Source: Candidatus Woesearchaeota archaeon (GTDB lineage Archaea; Nanobdellota; Nanobdellia; Woesearchaeales; GW2011-AR4). Taken from it: a stretch of 53,965 nt of DNA. The stretch lies in contig JACPIE010000032.1 in NCBI GenBank assembly GCA_016188245.1, positions 1-53,965 on the forward strand. The letters run 5' to 3'. A program made the translations under genes and the position numbers. A model generated the notes under the pieces. That model made no database searches and was not told the DNA's origin. It saw only the letters and a program-made list of their open reading frames with translations. Shown here piece after piece: positions 17,047 to 26,841 of the stretch (its first letter is position 1; every line of letters starts with the position of its first letter).

Positions 17047-18459
17047 ATGCCCACTGAAGCTGAACTGAAGAAATTCGGATTTGAAGACAGCGAGGAAAGC
17101 GAAGAGTTCAGGCAAACCAGGATAAAGACGGGATATCCGGCTCCTGAAAGGAGGTACAGGCTCCATTATGAAGGGTATAACATCTCAATAGAAGAGCCAT
17201 ATTTCTGGAACCTGCATTATCTCAGGTATTTTGGGGGATTTGCGCGCATAGACAAGATAACTGATGTGTTTGCAGCAGCTGAAAACTCCGCTTTCTTTGG
17301 GGCGAACCAGCAAAGGCTTGGGCTGCAGCAGGATAAAGTAAGCCAATTCCTTGCCACAATCGGCAAGATGGTGCGGGAGCTATTCCAGCTTGTGAGGGAG
17401 ATGAGGATTCTTGATGAAAGGCTGAGCTATTACGCTGACTCATATACTAAAAGCCCAAGCGCAGAAAGCGCTGAAATAACTTTGAAGGGCATCTGGGTTG
17501 ATTTAGTTGAACAAGGTGCAAAAAATCCTGCCTCTGTATACGGCATGGCCAGGGAAGTGCAGTTCACGACTTTGCCGGATTTGTTTTTTTCCACCCATCC
17601 CAAAAAACAGGAAGACGTGGATATTGTTGTTGAAAGGGAAAGGGGGCAGTTCAACAGGAAAGTAAGGGAAGTCCTGATGAGGAAGCTCAGGAGCTTTTTG
17701 ACTTGGAAAGAGCACACTTACGAGGAGCTGAAAAACAGGAGAGTATTCACTTTGAAATATTTAAGGCAGCATTTTGAAATCATAAAAATGTACATGACAT
17801 GGGTAAGGCCGTATTTGAGAAACATCCAGAGGCTGCAGCTTGACCAGAGCAAGACAGAAACTCCTGATTTAATCATTGCATTTGAAAGCTCAATGATTGA
17901 AGTCGAGATTTTAGCTGTTAAGGGAAGCGGCCAGGCGAAGCAATGCCTACTTATGCATTACCTTTTCAGGACAAGGCCGGAAATGAACTACTCCCAGGAA
18001 TACCAAAGAGGGCCATTGCATCTCGGCAGGGTCGAGATAGACTGGAGAGGCTACACATGGACAGATGAGGAAATAGAGAAATATAAGAAAATGAGGGAGC
18101 ATGAAGATTTCCAGCTGCTTGGAGTAATTGACGGCTCTGTAAAGGCTGCTTTGGAAGCCTTGGGAGACGAGCTGATGAGGTACCTCAAGGAAGCAGGCGA
18201 GGAATTTGAAGAAAAGAAGCAGCCTCCTAAAGCGCTGCCAAAAAGAAGCGGCTTATTTATGTCCGTGATTAACGGATTTGCGGAATTGCTCACAGCATTC
18301 AGCGTTAAAAAAGAGATAAAAGACGCAAAGAAAAAGCCTTCCCAAACAGACCAGATGAAGCTTGCCATTGCAAGGGACACTGCATGGAAAGGACTGAAAG
18401 GAACCATGTGGAACACTTACCACCATTTCAAGAAGCAGCACGATATGCTGAACTGGTGA
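17047..18459 (+). CDS. Hypothetical protein, 470 aa
   Basis: Long ORF with coding-like composition. Confidence 0.75.
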   Translation: MPTEAELKKFGFEDSEESEEFRQTRIKTGYPAPERRYRLHYEGYNISIEEPYFWNLHYLRYFGGFARIDKITDVFAAAENSAFFGANQQRLGLQQDKVSQFLATIGKMVRELFQLVREMRILDERLSYYADSYTKSPSAESAEITLKGIWVDLVEQGAKNPASVYGMAREVQFTTLPDLFFSTHPKKQEDVDIVVERERGQFNRKVREVLMRKLRSFLTWKEHTYEELKNRRVFTLKYLRQHFEIIKMYMTWVRPYLRNIQRLQLDQSKTETPDLIIAFESSMIEVEILAVKGSGQAKQCLLMHYLFRTRPEMNYSQEYQRGPLHLGRVEIDWRGYTWTDEEIEKYKKMREHEDFQLLGVIDGSVKAALEALGDELMRYLKEAGEEFEEKKQPPKALPKRSGLFMSVINGFAELLTAFSVKKEIKDAKKKPSQTDQMKLAIARDTAWKGLKGTMWNTYHHFKKQHDMLNW

Positions 18460-18472
18460 AACTGCAAAATCG

Positions 18473-18594
18473 GTTTACAATTTGCGAGGCATGTCGAAAA
18501 TACTCGATTTTCGAGCATGATCGGAAATCCTACGGATTTACCGACATAAAGCCTCGAGAGATTACTTCGTTCGCAAAAACCTTATTTTGTAAAC
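18473..18594 (+). repeat. Multi-hairpin palindromic element, copy 2, with extended nested stems
   Basis: GTTTACAA..TTGTAAAC, TTTGCGA..TCGCAAA, CGAGGC..GCCTCG and ATGTC..GACAT arms enclosing CGAAAAT-actcg-ATTTTCG and AAATCC-tac-GGATTT. Confidence 0.8.
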
Positions 18595-18648
18595 TTCTTA
18601 GTGGTATATATAAAAAGATTTAAATAATGTTGCATAGTATCCAAAGTA

Positions 18649-19491
18649 ATGCTTGAAGGGGGTAAAGCGCTTAAAGTTTTGGCAAGATTTTATGAGTCTC
18701 TTGCTCATGCAATACGGCATCCTGATTCTGTAACGGTCGGAGAGTATCCGTACCCTTATACCAGGGCAACAAAAATAGAGCCTGTCAAAATGATTTCTGA
18801 TGAAGTTGACGCATGGGACAGAGCTTTTGGCATAACTGGCAAGGTTATTGCAGCCAGAGCCGGACTTGTTGCTGTAGAAACCGGCATTCCTTTGGCAGAA
18901 TTGGATAAAGTGACTTATGATAATAGGATTAAGGCAGCTAAGAATGGCCATATTCCTAATCAAGATGTATCTGGCTCTGTATTTTATGGTGGCAAATGCA
19001 CAAAATTTTTTCCTTTCGAAGCTGACTCCATGGAGTTATATGTTCAGCCGCATGCTGTTTTTGGGAAAGCAACAGAAGGAAAAACTCTCCAGACAGCATC
19101 ATTGCAGTTAAGGTTTTATGTAAAAGACAAAGACGGCAGGCTTGCTGTTGCAGTTCCTGTTCCAATAAAGCATGGCTTTCCTGCATACGGGCAAGACGAA
19201 ATTTCACCGGGCGCAATTGTAGTTCCATACGAGCCGATTGCCGCATCGTTGTCTTTCAATACATCTGCAGGCGCTGAAAGGCAAAATAAGCTGGAAATAG
19301 AAATCAATACAGGCACAAATCTAAGAATGCGGGCAGGGGTTCATGACGTAGAAACAATAGGCAAAATTAGAATTCCGAACGATGACGGGATAGATGTTTT
19401 TTTTGGACAGCTTGACAGGTTTCTAAAACCTCTTGGAGAAGGCGGCAAAACAATAGACGATTTATTCCAGACAGAAGGAATGGTTCGGTAA
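18649..19491 (+). CDS. Hypothetical protein, 280 aa
   Basis: ORF with coding-like composition and TATA-like TATATATAAA upstream (~18605). Confidence 0.7.
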   Translation: MLEGGKALKVLARFYESLAHAIRHPDSVTVGEYPYPYTRATKIEPVKMISDEVDAWDRAFGITGKVIAARAGLVAVETGIPLAELDKVTYDNRIKAAKNGHIPNQDVSGSVFYGGKCTKFFPFEADSMELYVQPHAVFGKATEGKTLQTASLQLRFYVKDKDGRLAVAVPVPIKHGFPAYGQDEISPGAIVVPYEPIAASLSFNTSAGAERQNKLEIEINTGTNLRMRAGVHDVETIGKIRIPNDDGIDVFFGQLDRFLKPLGEGGKTIDDLFQTEGMVR

Positions 19492-19560
19492 TTTTGATTC
19501 TTTAATTCTAAATTCATATTCAAAACCATTAACTATTTATATGGCCATCTCCATGAAATA

Positions 19561-19670
19561 ATAATCAAAATTAATCAAAGCAATAAATTGAATTCAATAA
19601 AACAATAACGAGAGCGTCCTTTGGCAGGATAGCGGTTAAGGAAACCTGCTTTTGATGTTATCTTGATTAT
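19561..19670 (+). promoter_or_regulatory. Putative structured 5' leader of the 731-aa gene
   Basis: ATAATCAA (19561-19568) pairs with TTGATTAT (19663-19670); inside are mutually exclusive pairings TCCT/AGGA, TCCTT/AAGGA and GCAGG/CCTGC. Confidence 0.35.
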
Positions 19671-19691
19671 AATAAAAAGAGGAAATAAACA

Positions 19692-21887
19692 ATGCAGTTC
19701 AGTGCAGGCTATTATGGCCACCATCCCATGGTGGATTACTTTAATGCAATGGACCCGCAGGCTTACGGCGAAAAGCCAGCCCCATATGGGGCTGAATTGG
19801 GCATTAAAGACATTGGAATGAGTGTTCCAATGGGAATTTCTGCAAGCAATGTTGCAGGCATCTACTCAAAGATAAGGATGGGCGCAGGCAACATTGAGAT
19901 ACAGTTTCCAGGCTACAGAATGGGCTCTCGAAATGCACAAACTCCTGAAATGCTTGGCGAAGACCAAAGGCAGGCAATAAGGGAACTGTCCATGGCAAAC
20001 GAAGTCAAGTTCACCACACATGCGTCTTTCCAGCTTATGGGGATGATGGGCCGTGATGAAAGGGGAAACTTCTCAATTTACAATGCAACCCAGGACATGT
20101 TTGAGCTTAAAAGGGCAATTGACTTCCAGGCTGATTTAGGCGGTGGCTCTGTAGTCATTCATTCGGGAGAGTTTGAAAGGCCGATGACTGACATGTACAT
20201 GGACGATGAAACAGGAAGGTCAAATCTTGCAAGAGATAAAAGCGGAAGACTGATGTTCAAGCAGGCCCACACGCAAGAGATTGATGCAAGGTTCGAATTG
20301 CTGGATGACCGAACTCATGCAAAGATAGAAACGGTCCAGAAAAACAGATTGGTGGCGCATCCGGTCTGGAACAGGGCTGAGAAAAGCGATTGGGGGGTTG
20401 ATTTGGAAGGAAAGAGAGTATGGATAAAAGGGCCTGAAAAAGATGCCCATGGCAAAATTATTGTTGAAGGGGATTTTGTAGATTATGAAGGCAAGAAGAT
20501 AAATGACCCTTATAACCCGGAGCATGGAAGGGTGCCAAGATTCGACCCAGACACAAAGCAGTTTGAAACAAAATTAAAAACATATGAAGATTTCAAGAGA
20601 GAAGCTGATGAATACAACAAATTTTTTGAGGAAAAAGAAAGGAGGAAGCCAAATTACTATGAGAAAATGTACCCGGAGGAATCATATGTTAGGGCAACCC
20701 TTGAAGGGCAAGAAGCAATAGCAAGAGGGTGGTCAGTATACTTTTCCTATAGGTCTCAAGAAAGATTACAGATACTAAGGGGGCTTGAGAAGGCTAAAGA
20801 ATATTATGAAAAATTGGAAAAATCTATGCCCGAAGATGAAGTCTGGAAACTGATGAAGGAAGACAGGCATTTATACCAGCAAACCGAAGGTTTCATTACT
20901 CCGGATATTAAAAAGCCAACAGAAATTATTGATAGGCTGCTATTCCAGGCAAGAAGGGAAATGGAATATGACAGGTCAAGCGCATCAGGGCAATCCCAGC
21001 AGGCTATGGACACATTTGAAACCAAGCAGCATATCATAACTCCAATAAAAAGGCTCGAGAAGCATGGAGTGAGGCTTTATGGAGAAGCAGGAGTGCATGC
21101 GCTGAGGAGGACAAGAGACCCAAACAACCCGGTGGTAGTTGCAATCGAGCATATCTTTCCGGAAAGATTTGGGGGACATCCTGAAGAGCTGAAGTGGATA
21201 ATCGAAAAATCAAGGGAAAAAATGGTGGATATGCTTACACGGCCCGAGATTGAATATGGGGCAAGCATGGCTCCTGAAGAGATAGATCAGGAAAAATTAA
21301 GGAAAGGGATTATGCAGCCGAACCCATACTATATGGGGGTAAGCAGAGACGAAGCTGAGAAATTGGCTGAGAAGCATATCAAAGCAACTCTTGACACAGG
21401 CCATATTAACTTATGGCGGAAATATTGGCAGGAAGACCCAAGAAAAACAAAGGAGCAGAATGATGAAGGGTTCAAGCAATGGGCGCTTTCCCAGGTCGAG
21501 AGCCTGGCAAAGAAAGGCATGGTTGGAAATGTCCATCTTGCTGACAACTATGGCTATCATGATGACCATCTTGCGCCCGGGCAGGGCAACAGCCCCATAA
21601 GGGAAATAATGGCAATAGTCAAAAAATATGGATATTCAAAGGCAATTACTGTCGAGCCGGGAGCTGACGCTTCAACTGACTTAAGTGACTTTCATGGCCT
21701 GATGAAAACATGGAAGTTTTTTGGAAGCCCGGTCTACGGAATGGGATTCAGGGGAGGGGGTGTTCCTCAGACATGGGGCGATGTGCAGTACTCTTTCTTC
21801 GGGCAGAACAAGCCGCCTTACTATGTCTTTGGAGGATATGCGCCAAGCAATGACTGGACGCTTTGGAGCGCAGTGCCGCTGGAGTAG
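19692..21887 (+). CDS. Xylose isomerase-like TIM-barrel protein (sugar isomerase/AP endonuclease 2 superfamily) with a large insertion
   Basis: GGGSVVIHSGEFERP...VVVAIEHIFPERFGGHPEELKWI...ATLDTGHINLWR...GNVHLADNYGYHDDHLAPGQGNSPI...AITVEPG. Confidence 0.72.
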   Translation: MQFSAGYYGHHPMVDYFNAMDPQAYGEKPAPYGAELGIKDIGMSVPMGISASNVAGIYSKIRMGAGNIEIQFPGYRMGSRNAQTPEMLGEDQRQAIRELSMANEVKFTTHASFQLMGMMGRDERGNFSIYNATQDMFELKRAIDFQADLGGGSVVIHSGEFERPMTDMYMDDETGRSNLARDKSGRLMFKQAHTQEIDARFELLDDRTHAKIETVQKNRLVAHPVWNRAEKSDWGVDLEGKRVWIKGPEKDAHGKIIVEGDFVDYEGKKINDPYNPEHGRVPRFDPDTKQFETKLKTYEDFKREADEYNKFFEEKERRKPNYYEKMYPEESYVRATLEGQEAIARGWSVYFSYRSQERLQILRGLEKAKEYYEKLEKSMPEDEVWKLMKEDRHLYQQTEGFITPDIKKPTEIIDRLLFQARREMEYDRSSASGQSQQAMDTFETKQHIITPIKRLEKHGVRLYGEAGVHALRRTRDPNNPVVVAIEHIFPERFGGHPEELKWIIEKSREKMVDMLTRPEIEYGASMAPEEIDQEKLRKGIMQPNPYYMGVSRDEAEKLAEKHIKATLDTGHINLWRKYWQEDPRKTKEQNDEGFKQWALSQVESLAKKGMVGNVHLADNYGYHDDHLAPGQGNSPIREIMAIVKKYGYSKAITVEPGADASTDLSDFHGLMKTWKFFGSPVYGMGFRGGGVPQTWGDVQYSFFGQNKPPYYVFGGYAPSNDWTLWSAVPLE

Positions 21888-21943
21888 GCAATTCTTGACA
21901 AAATTTATATAAATTGAGTTTTTATATTCTATATTGAATTAAA

Positions 21944-22447
21944 ATGACTATTGACAGAAAAGAGCTTTCAAAGCTTTCTCATGAAGAAAGAATAAAAAAA
22001 CTCAGGCACATGGAAGAGGAGCATAAAAAGGAAGTTCATGAGATAGAGCATTTGATAAAAGAGTCGATGCAGTCAATAAAGACAGACAGGATTGCCGAAG
22101 AGATTGCTCCAGGGCAGAAGGCTGTTGACATTTCAAAACTTTTTGAAGCAAAAGGAGAGGAAAATCTCGAGAGTGCTGCGCGGGAAGCCCGAACATCTTC
22201 CAAAGGTACAGGAAATTACCAAGTTGTTGCGCAGACATACCATGACTATTCCCAGCTTAAAGAATTCTACGGAATCGTGTCAATGGGCTCAAGCCTAACC
22301 GAGGACCAAAAAGCTGCAATAGGGCAGATTGGCGAGAGAATAAATGTTGCTGAAAAATACATGACATCAGGCGAAAAAACAGCGGAAATACTGGATGCCA
22401 GCAGGGCAACTCTGCGCAAACTGAAGAAAGAGACTGGATTAGGTTAG
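21944..22447 (+). CDS. Hypothetical protein
   Basis: 167-aa ORF with charged/coiled N-terminus; TATA-like promoter upstream. Confidence 0.65.
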   Translation: MTIDRKELSKLSHEERIKKLRHMEEEHKKEVHEIEHLIKESMQSIKTDRIAEEIAPGQKAVDISKLFEAKGEENLESAAREARTSSKGTGNYQVVAQTYHDYSQLKEFYGIVSMGSSLTEDQKAAIGQIGERINVAEKYMTSGEKTAEILDASRATLRKLKKETGLG

Positions 22448-23070
22448 GAAGATTTCATTTTTAGGGCGTACATTACAGGATCAAGCATCATCCATAATCT
22501 TACCTGCTCCCATTCCCCGGAATTCATTCCAAACATCGGCACAAGAGACATAGCAGCTGTATGAAAATCATATCTTGGATCAGCGGGCCTGAAATACTTG
22601 ATGTATTTTCCAACTTTATCCATTGAGTCTGTGTTGATTAAATTAAATCCGCTGCTTTCCGTTGCCTTGTTAATCGCTCCAAGATGCTCAGCAGTATTTT
22701 CATAAGGCTGTTTTGCCCGGAAACTTCCAAGATAGCTGAACAATTTTTCATAGTTGGCGTAAGAAGCGCCGGGAGATGTTCCGTATGCTTTGGAAACAGA
22801 GCCGTACCCGCCATTGACATCTTTCTCGTCTTTCAGCAGCTTATAACTTTTATGCTCCTGGACAGCAGGCTCTTTTTTCTCCTTTTTTGCCTTTTCAACA
22901 GCAGCTTTAAGAAGTATATTGATAACGGAATGAATTGAAGCGCCATTGCCTTTGATTTTTTGCGCTTTTACCTTGTGATTAGCCTTAAGCCTAGGAACTT
23001 TCACAGCAGTTTTCTTTATCCTAACTTTGGAGAAGCTTGCCAATCTGTCTGCTAATGTTGAGTCTGCCAA
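22444..23070 (-). CDS. Hypothetical protein
   Basis: 208-aa ORF. Confidence 0.65.
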   Translation of the reverse strand: MADSTLADRLASFSKVRIKKTAVKVPRLKANHKVKAQKIKGNGASIHSVINILLKAAVEKAKKEKKEPAVQEHKSYKLLKDEKDVNGGYGSVSKAYGTSPGASYANYEKLFSYLGSFRAKQPYENTAEHLGAINKATESSGFNLINTDSMDKVGKYIKYFRPADPRYDFHTAAMSLVPMFGMNSGEWEQVRLWMMLDPVMYALKMKSS

Positions 23071-23192
23071 AATACACCCCTCTTGGATATAACATCCAAT
23101 AGGAACTTGTGCTTGTATTTATAGCTTTTGGTTTAAGGTGTCAAAGGCAGGGTAAATTATTTAAACAGCACAGAAACTGAAACATCATCAAA

Positions 23193-23735
23193 ATGAATGA
23201 CTTATTGTTCCTGCAAATGAAAAAAGAGTACGATAATTTTTACCGCAGCCTTTTGAAAGAGGGAAAGCTGCCGATGCGCAGCACTTCAAAGGGATTCTGG
23301 AATGCTTCTGCCTCAGATGAAGTTTATGGGGCGTTCAAAAAGATAGGCCTGCAGAAATTCAAAAGCTTCCTTGACATAGGGAGCGGCGACGGAAAAGTGG
23401 TTATGGCTGCAGCTTTGTTCTGCCATAATGCCGAAGGCATTGAGATAGACGGCTTTTTGCACGGCAAGGCAGTTGAAATGAAAAGCAAATTCAAAATCCA
23501 TAATGCTGTTTTCCATAACAAGGATTTCTTTGAGCACGATTTTTCAAAATATGATCTCTTGTTTTTGGCTCCTGATGCGCCTTTGGAAAGAGGGCTTGAA
23601 AGCAAGCTGCTGGAGGAGATGAAAGGAAAGCTGATTCATTACGGGCACCATTTCCACCCTAATCTTTTGAAGAAAGAAAACAGTTTTTTGGTGAATGGGA
23701 ATCCAGTTACAGTTTATTCAAACCAAAAACCATAA
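23193..23735 (+). CDS. Class I SAM-dependent methyltransferase-like protein
   Basis: FKSFLDIGSGDGKVVMAAALFCHNAEGIEID motif I. Confidence 0.72.
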   Translation: MNDLLFLQMKKEYDNFYRSLLKEGKLPMRSTSKGFWNASASDEVYGAFKKIGLQKFKSFLDIGSGDGKVVMAAALFCHNAEGIEIDGFLHGKAVEMKSKFKIHNAVFHNKDFFEHDFSKYDLLFLAPDAPLERGLESKLLEEMKGKLIHYGHHFHPNLLKKENSFLVNGNPVTVYSNQKP

Positions 23736-24555
23736 CACCATAACCATCGCCTTCAATTTTTGTATCATTTACGATAAATGATTTCTTATCAATGACATTC
23801 AATTCCTTGTTTGAAGACAGAAGATAGTACAGCTTGCTTTTTGACGTAGTCATCACATCTCCATAAATTATTTTGCCGCCGATTTTTTCGTATTTCCTCA
23901 GCAGAAAAACTCCCTCCTGCATCGTGTAGATTACTGCACTCTGCAAAATTCCGGAAAACATTGCGGCAGTATCTTCCGAATGCTTCTTTATTATCTCAAA
24001 ATTATTTTTTGCAATATTGATTGACGGCCCGCATTCAAAGCTGTGCGGAAAATGGCTTAATAATGAAACATCAAAATGCCGTGCAGCAATATCAGTGTAA
24101 AATGAAAATTCAAAACCATCAGAATTGCCTAGTGCAGCCAGTGTTAAGTCTGTTTTGTTTGCGCCAAAATTCTTTTCAAAAAACTCGCAGCAGCATTTTG
24201 GATAGCCAAGCAGCATTCCCAGCTCAAGATGATTATTATTCTCTTCTGCCAGCTTTGCTTTCTTCGCAGTTTCCATGCTTTTCGACAGATACACAAAAAA
24301 ATAACCTTTTCTTGCGTCATTTTTAGGAATTTTTACTGACTTGTCTGAATAGAATTCGCTTTGTGAAACTTGTTTCAGGACTTTGAAATCTGAAACAGCT
24401 GAATTTATTTTATTCTTATCCAAAAAATTAGCAGTTTTATTTAATTCGTCTTCAAAAACAAGAATCCTCGCGCATGGCTTTGCATTTTCAATGACATACA
24501 AAACTTCAAGCGATTTGATGATTGAATGGAATTCCTGCTGGAGCTGCCGGATCAT
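23707..24555 (-). CDS. DUF483-like protein
   Basis: LELGMLLGYPKCCCEFFEKNF. Confidence 0.65.
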   Translation of the reverse strand: MIRQLQQEFHSIIKSLEVLYVIENAKPCARILVFEDELNKTANFLDKNKINSAVSDFKVLKQVSQSEFYSDKSVKIPKNDARKGYFFVYLSKSMETAKKAKLAEENNNHLELGMLLGYPKCCCEFFEKNFGANKTDLTLAALGNSDGFEFSFYTDIAARHFDVSLLSHFPHSFECGPSINIAKNNFEIIKKHSEDTAAMFSGILQSAVIYTMQEGVFLLRKYEKIGGKIIYGDVMTTSKSKLYYLLSSNKELNVIDKKSFIVNDTKIEGDGYGVMVFGLNKL

Positions 24556-24563
24556 TTTATAGC

Positions 24564-25274
24564 TTATGCCACCTTCTCTTCTAAAGTTCCGCTTGATGGA
24601 TTTTGCGCAGCGTATCTTTTATTTTCCCTTGCGGCCCTGTAGGCATCTAAAGAAACAACATTCGACGCATTGCTTTGTCCTGCATATGTTCTGTTTCTTC
24701 TGAGAAATCCCTTGCTTGATTGATAAACTCCCCTAATTTTTGCCATTGCATTTCTTACTTCATCTCCTACTTTTCCATAAACTGCCTTGGCAGCAGACTT
24801 AAGATAGCCAACTCCTGCATACTTTGCATATGAATAAACATTGCGGTGATATTCTTTCTCCCGCTTGCCGGTATTTGGATTTGTTTGGGAAATGCCCTGC
24901 TGCAATTTGGATTGTTCCCTTGAAAAATCTGGAACTGGCAATGATTGCTGCAGCCCTCTTGAAGGATTGTCATCTGGCAAATAAGTTGAAAGCCCTTCAG
25001 GACTTTTTGTTGCAAGCAAAATCAAGGCTGCATAAGCGCCATCTCCTCCGGTACCCATTCTGGCCAAGTTCAGCTTAAAATCTTCCGGAGTTTTTAAAGT
25101 TCCGCTATATCTCGGAGTGCTGTACAATTCGCTTTGCATAGGATTATCGCTGCCTCTTGATTTGCCTGCAATCATCCCAACTAAATCCTGATGAGTTATT
25201 AATCTTAATCCTTTATACGCCTTCATACATTTGTGTATGTTCCTGTTATTTTTAAACATTTCTGTCACTATCAA
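24564..25274 (-). CDS. Hypothetical protein
   Basis: 236-aa ORF. Confidence 0.6.
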   Translation of the reverse strand: MIVTEMFKNNRNIHKCMKAYKGLRLITHQDLVGMIAGKSRGSDNPMQSELYSTPRYSGTLKTPEDFKLNLARMGTGGDGAYAALILLATKSPEGLSTYLPDDNPSRGLQQSLPVPDFSREQSKLQQGISQTNPNTGKREKEYHRNVYSYAKYAGVGYLKSAAKAVYGKVGDEVRNAMAKIRGVYQSSKGFLRRNRTYAGQSNASNVVSLDAYRAARENKRYAAQNPSSGTLEEKVA

Positions 25275-25356
25275 TCATCAATGACAAAGTCTTTTATACC
25301 TGTTTCCAATAATTTTATATACCTATCAGAATAAAGCAGGTAAAAAAGAGGCTAAT

Positions 25357-26163
25357 ATGAAATTTGATATTCCTAAGAAAGAGCACCCTAATTTAGAGCG
25401 CTATTACAAGGAGGACATTGACACTGCTTACCGGTTTGCCAATGAAGTCTATAAGGAATTAGGAAGCTTAATCCGCGCTGTCGTTCTGTTCGGCTCAACT
25501 GCCAGAAAAACCAAAGGCCCGGGCGGGGACATTGATCTTCTGGTAATCATTGATGACCTGATGATGAGCATGTCGCCTGAAGTTGTAGAAGCATACCGGG
25601 TCATAGTTCAAAACTCAATTGTCAAGGTCTCAACAAGGCTTCACATCACAACAATGCGGTTTACCTCATTTTGGGAATACATGAGGAACGGAGACCCGAT
25701 TGCAATCAACCTTCTTCGCGATGGGGTGGCTTTGATTGACTCCGGATTTTTTGACCCGATGCAGGCTTTGCTGAAAAGGGGAAGAATAAGGCCGACGCAG
25801 GAGAGCATATGGACTTATTACACGAGGGCGCCGAACACCCTGCACAACTCAAAATGGCACATGCTTCAGGGAGTCATTGACCTGTATTGGGCGGTAATTG
25901 ATTCGGCGCATGCAGCATTGATGAAGGTTGGCGAGATTCCGCCGACTCCGGAGCATGCAGCAGATATGATGGAGCAGAAGCTTGTCAAAAAGAAGATGCT
26001 CGAGCATAAGTATGTCATCATCATGAGGAATTTCTACAAGCTTATGAAGATGGTCACTCATCGGGAGATTGTCGAGATAAAAGGCTCGGAATTCGACCAT
26101 TACTACAGGGTTGCAGAAGATTTCGTGCAGAGGATGAGGAAGATAATAGAGCACGGGAAATGA
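25357..26163 (+). CDS. Nucleotidyltransferase-fold protein
   Basis: AVVLFGSTARKTKGPGGDIDLLVIID (GS..x..DxD motif). Confidence 0.85.
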   Translation: MKFDIPKKEHPNLERYYKEDIDTAYRFANEVYKELGSLIRAVVLFGSTARKTKGPGGDIDLLVIIDDLMMSMSPEVVEAYRVIVQNSIVKVSTRLHITTMRFTSFWEYMRNGDPIAINLLRDGVALIDSGFFDPMQALLKRGRIRPTQESIWTYYTRAPNTLHNSKWHMLQGVIDLYWAVIDSAHAALMKVGEIPPTPEHAADMMEQKLVKKKMLEHKYVIIMRNFYKLMKMVTHREIVEIKGSEFDHYYRVAEDFVQRMRKIIEHGK

Positions 26164-26205
26164 AATTAAGTTTAATGCTCTTTTCTTTCGGTAAGAAGTT
26201 ACGAC

Positions 26206-26688
26206 TTAAAAGAATTGGATTTTATGGCGATAAACTCTTCCATAATTTGCTTTTCCAAAACCTAATTCAATCTTAATTTCTTGAGAACTTAATTTAACAA
26301 TACCAGAAACATCATAATTTCTATTGCTATCTCTCCACGATTGAGCAAGCCTTAATCTGTCTCTGTTTATTCCCGTAACTCCGGCATAATCAGTATAATT
26401 TTTATCACCGGAGGCTATTAAACCAATAGCAGTAGCTAAATCTTGGTATGATTTTATTGGATTATGCACTAAAACTGGTTTATGCCCATTCCAATATTTT
26501 GGTCCTTTTCTTGATTCTTCATCTTGATATGTTCCGGTATGGTTTACCCAGTGTGCTCTTTTTCCATTATGCCCATTATGGTTAAATCTCCATTTCCTCC
26601 TTTGACTTGCTCTTGCTTTTTCAACTAAATCATCTATACACATATCTGTAACTTTTTCGGTCTTCCTCAATCGTTCTAAAACTTTCAT
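26206..26688 (-). CDS. Hypothetical protein
   Basis: 160-aa ORF. Confidence 0.5.
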   Translation of the reverse strand: MKVLERLRKTEKVTDMCIDDLVEKARASQRRKWRFNHNGHNGKRAHWVNHTGTYQDEESRKGPKYWNGHKPVLVHNPIKSYQDLATAIGLIASGDKNYTDYAGVTGINRDRLRLAQSWRDSNRNYDVSGIVKLSSQEIKIELGFGKANYGRVYRHKIQFF

Positions 26689-26841
26689 AATTTAAAAAAT
26701 AAATAAGCTCTTTAAAAATCTTTCTGCTTTTATTAAAAAATTGTCGGTATATCTGCCCAAAAACATAAATTTATTCAAGATTTAAATAATTTCTTTTCAA
26801 ATAAATTAATAAATCTGAAGTGGCCAAACGCAAATGTATTC

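Noticed and set aside
18384-18623. 79-aa ORF
   Set aside because: Overlaps the end of the 470-aa gene and runs through the palindromic element; best explained as the element's incidental open frame.
19609-19660. tRNA or split-tRNA 5' half (GCAGGATAGCGGTTAAGGAAACCTGCTTTTGATG looks D-arm/anticodon-like)
   Set aside because: No T-arm, no matching acceptor 3' strand, and the D-stem pairing is irregular; kept only as a candidate leader structure.
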